Source of the DNA: a virus | Direction: 5' to 3' (one strand) | IMG/VR virus record: IMGVR_UViG_3300047319_000963 | Coordinates: 1-62,692 of that record | Length of the DNA stretch: 62,692 nt | In this document: positions 21,326-28,908 of the stretch, piece by piece | How positions within the stretch are numbered: position 1 is the first letter of the stretch | Layout: each line of letters starts with the position of its first letter | Notes under the pieces: model-generated | What the model was told of the DNA's origin: nothing | What the model saw: only the letters and a program-made list of their open reading frames with translations | The model's database searches: none | Translations under genes and position numbers: made by a program

Positions 21326-21976
21326 CTAGGCTCTTACTTGAACACGCAAGAACGGCGCAAGCGCAACGGCCGAGTTCGCAACGGTCTGCGAGTAGAGAGC
21401 GCCCGTCTTGACATCGCCCACGGCCATCGGAGTCGTTACTGCCGTGGTCGTCTGAATATAACCAACCAAGAGATCGAGCCCGACGCCAAAGACGGCTGGC
21501 TGTGGTGTGCCGGACATTGCGAACCGTGCGCCCGCCCAGAGGTGCGTCGCAGGCGAGACGGTATAACCCGCCGCGGTCGCGTTGCCCTTCACGAGACCGT
21601 TCGTGTAAGTACCCGTCACGAGGTTGTCGAGCGTGTTGTTCACGTACTTGACAGTCAACGACTTGGCAGTGCCATCAGGTGCATCAGGAGTCGTCGCGAG
21701 ATAGACCTCAGCTGTTTGAGTGCCCGCTGCCGCAGCGGTCTGAACGAACCGGATGTAGTCGACCGTCAAGGTCTTCTGGGTCATGCCGATATAAGTCCAG
21801 TATACGACTTGCGTGGCTGTCTGAAACGCAGTCGTCGGAACGACCTGCAGCGGCCCTTGCAGGATGAGCTGCGAGGCAGAAGCTGCGAGCGTCGCAAACT
21901 GGCGATTCTCAATGTTACTTACGTTTTCACCCGCGAGGTGCGCTAGCTTGCGATCGCGGGAACTCAATTTTCCCAT
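21326..21976 (-). CDS. probable virion structural/decoration protein (216 aa)
   Basis: The chain is rich in Thr, Ala and Val with strand patterns and low charge (VYWTYIGMTQKTLTVDYIRFVQ; TTPDAPDGTAKSLTVKYVNN), as in phage fibre-like or decoration proteins. It lies at the 3' end of the structural operon. No family is recognised. Confidence 0.6.
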   Translation of the reverse strand: MGKLSSRDRKLAHLAGENVSNIENRQFATLAASASQLILQGPLQVVPTTAFQTATQVVYWTYIGMTQKTLTVDYIRFVQTAAAAGTQTAEVYLATTPDAPDGTAKSLTVKYVNNTLDNLVTGTYTNGLVKGNATAAGYTVSPATHLWAGARFAMSGTPQPAVFGVGLDLLVGYIQTTTAVTTPMAVGDVKTGALYSQTVANSAVALAPFLRVQVRA

Positions 21977-21978
21977 GT

Positions 21979-22110
21979 CTATTTCTTCTTCTTTTTCTTG
22001 ACGTGCTCTGGAAGCTTTTTGCCCTTAGTGGTTTTGGCTTCGAACTCTTTTGCGACCTTCGGCTCATTCGCCCAGAGGTACGCACGCTGGGCCTTTGACT
22101 TCATTGGCAT
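21979..22110 (-). CDS. short lysine-rich protein (43 aa)
   Basis: ATG 22110 overlaps the upstream TGA (TGATG); a longer frame to 22218 would run into that gene. The product begins MPMKSKAQRAYLWANEP and ends in seven lysines (VKKKKKK). Many phages encode such 'MPxKSxxQRRF/YxxA' micro-proteins in structural operons. Function unknown. Confidence 0.62.
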   Translation of the reverse strand: MPMKSKAQRAYLWANEPKVAKEFEAKTTKGKKLPEHVKKKKKK

Positions 22111-22424
22111 CAGACTTCTGTCTGTCCTGGAAAATAATAGTACAAGGTGCCGCTTGTCCCAACGAGTGCCACTGCGCTCATGTAGCGAGTTGCGCGATTG
22201 AGGGGCATGCGTACCCACTCAGTGCCGATAGGAAACGCATTGCTCGCGCTGGCGAGACTCATGCTGTTCGAATCGCCGAAAATCACACCCGCCGTTGCAC
22301 CAAGTGCGCACATCACGATATCGATCACGCCCGAGCCGTCGAATATAAGCAGGGGAGCGGTAGCTATTGCGCCGAACAGAACCGAGTGAGGGATGACAGG
22401 CGCTTGCGGCGCTTTCTGTTTCAT
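22110..22424 (-). CDS. small virion-associated protein, paralogue of its neighbour (104 aa)
   Basis: ATG 22424 overlaps the upstream stop (ATGA). Two hydrophobic stretches occur near residues 15-45. The C-terminus (WVRMPLNRATRYMSAVALVG...LYYYFPG) matches the end of the 22421-22708 product (KATRYMTLFGNGATSVYWYVV), so the two are probably tandem paralogues. Confidence 0.6.
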   Translation of the reverse strand: MKQKAPQAPVIPHSVLFGAIATAPLLIFDGSGVIDIVMCALGATAGVIFGDSNSMSLASASNAFPIGTEWVRMPLNRATRYMSAVALVGTSGTLYYYFPGQTEV

Positions 22425-22708
22425 ACAACGTACCAATAAACGCTCGTGGCGCCGTTCCCAAAGAGTGTCATGTACCGAGTTGCTTTCGAAATCTCTAAGA
22501 CCGTGTAGACGCCAAGGGGTATTGAATCTGACGCATCGATAGGCGCGTTGTCCGAGTCAAACTGCGCTTGTACTGCTGCGCCGCTCGGGTGAGAGATGAT
22601 AAGAGTCGCAACGCCGCTGCGATCTTCAAGCACGTCGATTGGGCTCGAGTTAGTCAGTGTCAGATTTGTGCGCGTCACATCGGTTGGCGCGTGCGGTAGT
22701 TCAATCAC
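22421..22708 (-). CDS. small virion-associated beta protein (95 aa)
   Basis: GTG 22708 overlaps the TGA of the large ejection-type gene. The chain is strand-rich (TLIISHPSGAAVQAQFDSD) and ends in the KATRYM...YWYVV segment shared with the next gene. It is likely a minor structural protein. TATAAT at 22739-22744 on this strand, about 30 bases upstream, may be a promoter. Confidence 0.58.
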   Translation of the reverse strand: MIELPHAPTDVTRTNLTLTNSSPIDVLEDRSGVATLIISHPSGAAVQAQFDSDNAPIDASDSIPLGVYTVLEISKATRYMTLFGNGATSVYWYVV

Positions 22709-25539
22709 TGAAACATGCTCTTAGCTTTACCAAGCACATTATACCATGTATCCATAAGCTGTGTTTTCATGTCGTCGTTAGCCTTCTGCTCAACAGCAGC
22801 TTTCGGCGCACCGGGGTTTTCCTGCGCAGCCTTTGCGACCTCGGGATGATCGTTGCCTGTCCAACCGAGACCGGCACCCATGCGCGCTAGATCGCTACCA
22901 GCACGCGCCGCTGTTCCAGCACCCTCGAGTCCTTGCCCGAGTGCGTATTGCGAGTTCACGCCCAACAGACCGCGGCCAATAGCTGCAGTGCCTTTCAGCC
23001 CACCCCCGAGAATGCTCTCATTGCCCTGAATCGTGCTTGGTGTCTGAAAGTCTCGATTCGTGCGCCCTGCGAGGTTCTTGTTGACGTCCGCGACGGTGCT
23101 AAACGTCTTGTTCGCTTGACGTAGATCGGCGACGTCAGCGGGGCTCGCAGCGCCGTTATCGAAGGCGTCTGTGACAGCGTCACCCATGCCCTTCCACGCT
23201 TCGACGTTCGCAGCGTTCACGTCGTTCTCGCGTTGCCCGAGCTGGCGCCCGTCAAAGTTCGCAATGCGATTGCCGAGTGTGCGGCGCGTGTGCATCGCTT
23301 CCTCGAGCGGATACGGGGCGGGGGCCGCGGGAGTCATGGGGCGCGGCGTTTGCGGGAAGAACCCGTTGTCGATCGGCGCGCTCGTGGGCGAGATACCCGA
23401 GATATCGAGGGGCTCAGCCGTGCCAGGCGCGAGGCTACTAGTCGTCGGACGCGGGCCGACTAACTTAGACAGTTCGTTGCGTTGTACAGGCCCAACGATA
23501 GGCGCGCGGCGAGACATGCCGAGAGGCGCGAGCTCGCCGGGTACATTGGGCGGCTGATCTGGATACAGCGCGGGCACTGGCTCAGACTCGGGCAGTGCAC
23601 GTTCATTAAGCCCCGCTTTATATTCGTTCGGAACGTCGAGCCCTGGAGGCGGCGAGTTGCCTTGGAACCGGGGCGTGGGCTCTGTGACCGTCTGCTTGGC
23701 AGGAGGCAGCCCGGCCTCTTGTGGGGGCACTGGCGGCTCGTTACGAGACATCTCGTAAGGGTGCGGCCAATAGGACGTGTCGACAGGCTCAGTGCCCTGT
23801 GGGAACGTCTCAGGCGCGTCGTGGATAGACACGGGCTTACCCGCTCCCCATCGCTGCGACGGCAAGATGTCCATCTGCTCGCCCAGTCCGCTCAGTAGAT
23901 TCAAGTCAGGCGTTTGCACGCCAGGCGCATTGGCATTCAAATCTGGTACGCCAGACTCGAGCCGTTGCATCCGCCGCTGATGGTGCCCACCGAGAGGCAC
24001 AGTCTCGCCTCCCGGAGTCATAGGCACGTCGCGTAGTTCACTGCCAACTTGATTGAGCAAATCTTCGCGCGCTGGCACATCGATCGGTGCGCCCCGTCCC
24101 GGATACGGGCGAGGCTCAGGCGCGCTCGACATAAGATCTTCGTACGGGCTCGGCGACATGTTCGCAGTACCCGCGCCTGCGTCCCTTGCTGGGTTGCGAG
24201 GCGTGCCTCGGAACTCAAGATCGAGAATCGGCTGTTTGCTTACTTCGGGTGTGCTTGCTCGATACGTGTTCGCGAGATGTGAGGTCGTGTCGATCTCGCC
24301 AGGCGGGCCAGGCGGCGGGACATCTAACAGGTTGTCGCCGTGAAACTCAGATGGCGGCGGCGCGTTCGACTCAATCGGGCCAGTAGGCTCGCTCGAGAGT
24401 GCGCTAGGATCGGGCGGTTGCTCGGGCATGCGTGACTCGAGCGGAAGCTGACTCACGGGCGGCTCAGACATGTCAGGCGCGCGTGACTCAAGGCCCTCGA
24501 GCGGTGTGATCTCTGGCTCGCCTGGCGCCGACTTTGAATACGGCGTAGTAACTCGATTCGCGACCTGGCGATAACGCTTGGCCGCGTCGGGGACTTTGCC
24601 TCGCTCGAGTTCCGTTGCTTTGCCGTACAGGCGCGCGCGCACGGGATCCATGTTCACGCCCGCGTCGCCCACTGTCACGGGCGACATCTCGCCGTTCACG
24701 GGAGGTGAGAGCTCGCCTGTGGGCGTGCTGAGAATACGCTTCGTCGCAGCGGCTGCTTGCTCGTTGGCTTGGTCAAGAATGCCACGCGAATTCTCGCTCA
24801 GCGTGTTGGGCGATACACCGAACAAGTCCCTAACACCGCGAGGGCGAGTGAGGCCCATGTCGCGCAGTTCTTGTCCTGCGTTCACTACGCCCGCGCCACC
24901 TTCATTCGCACGGATCTTGGTGAGATCAGCGGGCGGGTACGCGCGCTCAGCGAGCTTGCGGTTTGCTGCGCCTTTAGCTGCACCGCCCATAGCACCAAGG
25001 CCCGCCCCGAGACCCTCGAGCCCGAGTGCTGCACTGCCCGCGACACCTGCACCTGTTAGTGCACGCTCACCGGCCTCGGGTAAGCTCGCGCCGCTAGCGA
25101 GTGCGTCTGCACCTTCGACGGTGCCGCCTGCGAGTGCACCGAGACCAGCACGCGCTGCGGGCGCACCGAACTTGCCGAGTGCGCCGACTTCCGGCCCACC
25201 GAGCAACATCCCAGCGCCAGGCCCGAGCTCGCGCGTGACGATACTCGCGGGATGCTGGAACGTGTTGGTGATCTGGTGCGCGGCTTGTTCTTGCTCGCGC
25301 TTGTTGTTAGCTTCGAAATCTTGACGCTCGAGAGGCGTCGGGTTCGTGTACTGAGACCAGAAATCGTACCAAGGACGTTCAACGTGACCTGAGTCGTTGT
25401 GACTCACACGCTTCTCCGACTCAGCACGCGACTTCGCGATCAAGTCGTCGAACTCATCGCCCGTCGCTTTTGCACCGTCACCTACGGTCTGCTTCGCTTT
25501 TGCGATTAACGCGTCGAACTCATCGGGTTCGGGAGGCAT
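22705..25539 (-). CDS. large ejection/internal virion-type protein (944 aa)
   Basis: The N-terminus has repeated DEFDALIAKAK / DEFDDLIAKSR motifs, followed by a Gly/Ala-rich region with amphipathic helices (GMLLGGPEVGALGKFGAPAA) near 110-190, a long proline-rich, low-complexity middle (about 330-750), and a Gly-rich helical C-terminus. Such composition is typical of podovirus internal or ejection proteins that leave the capsid with the DNA. No peptidase or transglycosylase motif was seen. Confidence 0.65.
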   Translation of the reverse strand: MPPEPDEFDALIAKAKQTVGDGAKATGDEFDDLIAKSRAESEKRVSHNDSGHVERPWYDFWSQYTNPTPLERQDFEANNKREQEQAAHQITNTFQHPASIVTRELGPGAGMLLGGPEVGALGKFGAPAARAGLGALAGGTVEGADALASGASLPEAGERALTGAGVAGSAALGLEGLGAGLGAMGGAAKGAANRKLAERAYPPADLTKIRANEGGAGVVNAGQELRDMGLTRPRGVRDLFGVSPNTLSENSRGILDQANEQAAAATKRILSTPTGELSPPVNGEMSPVTVGDAGVNMDPVRARLYGKATELERGKVPDAAKRYRQVANRVTTPYSKSAPGEPEITPLEGLESRAPDMSEPPVSQLPLESRMPEQPPDPSALSSEPTGPIESNAPPPSEFHGDNLLDVPPPGPPGEIDTTSHLANTYRASTPEVSKQPILDLEFRGTPRNPARDAGAGTANMSPSPYEDLMSSAPEPRPYPGRGAPIDVPAREDLLNQVGSELRDVPMTPGGETVPLGGHHQRRMQRLESGVPDLNANAPGVQTPDLNLLSGLGEQMDILPSQRWGAGKPVSIHDAPETFPQGTEPVDTSYWPHPYEMSRNEPPVPPQEAGLPPAKQTVTEPTPRFQGNSPPPGLDVPNEYKAGLNERALPESEPVPALYPDQPPNVPGELAPLGMSRRAPIVGPVQRNELSKLVGPRPTTSSLAPGTAEPLDISGISPTSAPIDNGFFPQTPRPMTPAAPAPYPLEEAMHTRRTLGNRIANFDGRQLGQRENDVNAANVEAWKGMGDAVTDAFDNGAASPADVADLRQANKTFSTVADVNKNLAGRTNRDFQTPSTIQGNESILGGGLKGTAAIGRGLLGVNSQYALGQGLEGAGTAARAGSDLARMGAGLGWTGNDHPEVAKAAQENPGAPKAAVEQKANDDMKTQLMDTWYNVLGKAKSMFQ

Positions 25540-27419
25540 TAGATCTCCACGACGCTAGCGATTACGTCTGTATGCGACCCCAACAGCTTCGCATCTTCAG
25601 GTGTCATTGCCTTGTCCGCAGTCTTGCCATCCTTCTTCGTGATCTTGTACATCTTCTGACCGGCCTCGAGCTTTGGGGCGGGTGCTGGCGCTGGCGCGGG
25701 GGTCGCGTGCGTGATCGGCGGCACCGGCGCTCGCTCAGTCAGAGTTTCGCTTGTCGTTGGTATAGGCTCTGTTGCACCAGCACCCGCCCGTGGCTCAACC
25801 GTTCGCGTACGTGGATTGTATTGCACCGGTTCCGGGATTGCCGGGGCTGGATGCTCAGCTCGCTCTTGTTCGGGCGTTCTAGCTCCATTATCAGTCGGCG
25901 CTTTTCCTGGTGCGCGAACGACGCCGCCAGCGGCAGTCACGCCATCTTCAAACATTCGATTAACGTCGTTAGATAGAGCTTTCCACGAAGCGGGGCCGCG
26001 CAGATATGCAGTGACAGAACCAGCGACCGGAAGATCCATGCGGGTCTTCAGATCTTCCCACTGTTGCATCACGCCCAAGTTGCTATAGCTCTTGCTGCGC
26101 ACGAAGTTCTGAATTGAAGTCTGCAAGATCGTCGCTTCGTTGACGAGATCGTGTACTTCTGGCCCGCCGATTTTCTCTGTCCATTTCGCAAGGGGTCCCA
26201 GAGCATTGAGCGCTTCGGCCGCGCCGCCCGTCAAGCCATGATCGGCCGCATACTTCGCCGCAATCTGCTCAATGCGCGTTTGAATCTGTTGCATGCGCTC
26301 GAGTCGGTCCGTGAAGCCCTTTTTGGTCTTCCAGAGTTCGCGCACGTCCTCAACAGCGTGGCCAGGCGGAGGCGTATTGTTGACCCAGTCGACGTCTGGA
26401 ATGAAACCTTCGCCGCGCCGGTGTCGCTCTGCTCTCAGCTCATCATCGAGCTTCGCGTCTTGCTTGACCTTCTGCTCGAGAACGATTTGTCGTTCCTTGT
26501 TCGCTTCGTCTGCGGTCTTCTGACCAGCGGTATGACCAGCCGACAGAGTGATGTTATGCGCAGCGGCTGTGCCTTGCAGAGCCTTGCGTCCAAGCCCATC
26601 GACTTCCTCGGGGGCAATACCCTGAGCGATGAGCGATTTGCGCCACGCGATCGCTTGTGGATCGTTCGGGTCCAGCTCGGCGTCGATGTGCTCTTGGTTG
26701 AACTTGCGGTTTGTCTCGAGACTTCCCAGCACTGCATCTTGATGCATCTGGTCCATCAACTTGTCCGCGCCCTCGCGCTTGAGCTGACTCGCGCTCTTGC
26801 CACCTGGCACGGTCTTCATCATCTGCGCTTCTTTGAGAGCCGCGTCTTGGTTCGCCTTGTAGTCAGTCTGACCGTGCGTGAACAAGTTGGACAGAAGCGT
26901 GCTCAGGCCCGTGGACAACGCAGCCTTCCGCGCGTCTTGCGCCTTCAAATCCATCGGTCGACGTGGATCTTTCATCGCCTGCAGAGAGCCTGCAGCGCCC
27001 ATGTTACCGAGCATAGTCGCAGCGTCTGCCCATCCGCCATGCGAGGGCGGCGGCTTGCCTGCCTCATACCAACTGGGCGCGGCACTCACGAGACGTGATT
27101 CGGCAGTCTCGCCCGTCTTCGCGACTTCCTCGTTCGCAGCCTTTTGGCGAGCCTTTGCCGCGTCCCACTCTTCTTGCGTGAAGTGGGGCGAGAACATCTT
27201 CGGCGCTGCTTTCGCGATCTCTTCTTGGTAGGAAGTGACGGCGGGGCCTACGGGTGCGGGAGCTGGCGCTGGTGTCTCGGGCAAAGATTCAGGCGCGGGT
27301 GCCTCGAGCGCATTCAGATTGAGCATATCGCCCGTCAACGCACTCGGACGAGCGCGAGTGTCGACCGTGCCCTCGGGAGGCGTGAGCAGGTTGTCTTCTT
27401 CGAGTGAGTACTTATACAT
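25539..27419 (-). CDS. ejection/internal virion-type protein (626 aa)
   Basis: TAATG overlaps join it to both neighbours. The chain starts with a proline/alanine-rich segment, then long charged helices (AAKARQKAANEEVAKTGETA; IVLEQKVKQDAKLDDELRAE), a globular region and a Pro/Ala tail. Helical, low-hydrophobicity composition and position among the ejection-type genes suggest an internal virion protein. No family assigned. Confidence 0.6.
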   Translation of the reverse strand: MYKYSLEEDNLLTPPEGTVDTRARPSALTGDMLNLNALEAPAPESLPETPAPAPAPVGPAVTSYQEEIAKAAPKMFSPHFTQEEWDAAKARQKAANEEVAKTGETAESRLVSAAPSWYEAGKPPPSHGGWADAATMLGNMGAAGSLQAMKDPRRPMDLKAQDARKAALSTGLSTLLSNLFTHGQTDYKANQDAALKEAQMMKTVPGGKSASQLKREGADKLMDQMHQDAVLGSLETNRKFNQEHIDAELDPNDPQAIAWRKSLIAQGIAPEEVDGLGRKALQGTAAAHNITLSAGHTAGQKTADEANKERQIVLEQKVKQDAKLDDELRAERHRRGEGFIPDVDWVNNTPPPGHAVEDVRELWKTKKGFTDRLERMQQIQTRIEQIAAKYAADHGLTGGAAEALNALGPLAKWTEKIGGPEVHDLVNEATILQTSIQNFVRSKSYSNLGVMQQWEDLKTRMDLPVAGSVTAYLRGPASWKALSNDVNRMFEDGVTAAGGVVRAPGKAPTDNGARTPEQERAEHPAPAIPEPVQYNPRTRTVEPRAGAGATEPIPTTSETLTERAPVPPITHATPAPAPAPAPKLEAGQKMYKITKKDGKTADKAMTPEDAKLLGSHTDVIASVVEI

Positions 27420-28549
27420 TACATGTTCGCAATCAGGCCACCGGTGCTCTTACGAGCAGTGTTGCCAGCCTTGGTTTCGTCGATGTCCTGCTTGAACACG
27501 TCATCCGCAGCGCTAAGTGCGCCGGTGCCAGAGTTACGAATACCGATTCCGCCCTTGACTAGTCCGGTTGTCGTATCAATCAAACGGCCCTTGTCGTCGC
27601 GCAAACCACGGTTCACATCTTGTCCAGCTTGCAGCACACTCGTTGCCGCGCGTTGACCAGTGCCCGTGTCGAACTCTCGACCGCCGATCTGTGCGCCCGA
27701 ACGCGTGTTCGCGGTATTCTGGTTCACGTTGTTATTGAACATGTTGACTTGGTTCGCGAGCGCGCCCTCCTGCGTCTCTGCGCCTCGCATCTTGGCTGCG
27801 AGGTCTGAACCCATGCCCAGCATCTGTGTCGCGCGCCCTTGCGCCTGCGCATCTGCCGCTAAGTTCGCCATGTACCGACGATTGGCCTCGTCCGCCTGAC
27901 TCATCATGTTCTGAACAACTTCGGCACCCGAGCCGTACACGCCGCGAGCTTTGAGATCTTGCGCGATCGAGTCGCGCTGTCCCTTCATGTTCGCATCGGC
28001 TGTGCGCTGTGCCATCAACCGCTGAAAACGCTCTTGCGCCGTCTCAGTGGGATCACTGAGCGTCTTCATCTTCGCGAGCATTCCGCGCTGTTCTTGCACG
28101 GTCGCGTCAGTGGGCTTGGCTTGGTTCGTTACATCGCCAACGTCGCCATAGAAGTTCGGATTCTTGAACAGATCCTCGACAGGGGCGTAACCACCCATCG
28201 CCTTCTTGTAGTCGGCGAGATTCGCTGCATCGCTCGCCTCTACGCCCGAGTAGAAGTCATTGAGCTTCTCACCATCGGCGCCGAGAATCTGTGTAGTGAG
28301 CTTTTCCCAGTCGGCTGTGTTCGACGCGACCGCTGCTTTAAGCCGCGCGTACTGCTCAGCAGTGATCTGACTCTTGATCTTGTCGAGCTTCGCGTTACGT
28401 CGATCAATCGCGTTGTTGAGCGCGCCCCCGCCGTAATCGAAGAGAATGTTCCCGCCGAGATCGTACTTGCCAATCGAGCCCTCGAGCGAGTCGCCCTGCT
28501 TGGGTAACGGCTGCCCGATCAGATCCGCGTAATCGTCTTGAGCACTCAT
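27419..28549 (-). CDS. ejection/internal virion-type protein (376 aa)
   Basis: It is mostly helical with Ala/Gln/Asn-rich coiled segments (AQAQGRATQMLGMGSDLAAK; NQVNMFNNNVNQNTAN) and a Gly-rich C-terminus, a composition like P22 gp7/gp20-type ejection proteins. An N-terminal DDYADLIGQPLP motif echoes the DEFDALIA repeats of the 22705 product, possibly a shared interaction signal. Confidence 0.6.
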   Translation of the reverse strand: MSAQDDYADLIGQPLPKQGDSLEGSIGKYDLGGNILFDYGGGALNNAIDRRNAKLDKIKSQITAEQYARLKAAVASNTADWEKLTTQILGADGEKLNDFYSGVEASDAANLADYKKAMGGYAPVEDLFKNPNFYGDVGDVTNQAKPTDATVQEQRGMLAKMKTLSDPTETAQERFQRLMAQRTADANMKGQRDSIAQDLKARGVYGSGAEVVQNMMSQADEANRRYMANLAADAQAQGRATQMLGMGSDLAAKMRGAETQEGALANQVNMFNNNVNQNTANTRSGAQIGGREFDTGTGQRAATSVLQAGQDVNRGLRDDKGRLIDTTTGLVKGGIGIRNSGTGALSAADDVFKQDIDETKAGNTARKSTGGLIANM

Positions 28550-28908
28550 TAGCTCACCACCTCGAACGTCAGCGTGTAGCGCACGCCCTCGACCAGACCT
28601 GCCTGGTTCAAAATCTTCACGATACTATTACCTTGCCAAACCCAGTTTGTAGCCGCGCCCCATTCAACGACTGTCTCGGGGGCGGCTGTCAGAACCGCGT
28701 TCCCGAGCCTGATGATGTTGGGCTTGATGTTGCGTGGTTGCGTGTTCCCTGCTTCGGGGATCTGCAGCACGAACGGGACCTTCCAGACTACAGTCACAGT
28801 ATAGCACTGGCTATCAGGCTGGATTTTGAGGCACTTCACGATAGCTGTGAGCAACGTTATGAGCTTGACGTCTTGAAGGCCAACGGGAACTGTAGGCGCG
28901 AGTCTCAT
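28549..28908 (-). CDS. virion-associated beta protein (119 aa)
   Basis: The chain is strand-rich (CYTVTVVWKVPFVLQIPEAG; GVRYTLTFEVVS), with low charge. It lies between the tail-hub gene and the ejection-type genes, linked to them by ATGA and TAATG overlaps. A small tail or neck component is likely. No family recognised. Confidence 0.58.
   Translation of the reverse strand: MRLAPTVPVGLQDVKLITLLTAIVKCLKIQPDSQCYTVTVVWKVPFVLQIPEAGNTQPRNIKPNIIRLGNAVLTAAPETVVEWGAATNWVWQGNSIVKILNQAGLVEGVRYTLTFEVVS

Noticed and set aside
24578-25324. 248-residue + strand frame rich in Pro, Ala and Ser
   Set aside because: It is the mirror of the Gly/Ala/Pro-rich ejection-type gene on the other strand and has no start signals.
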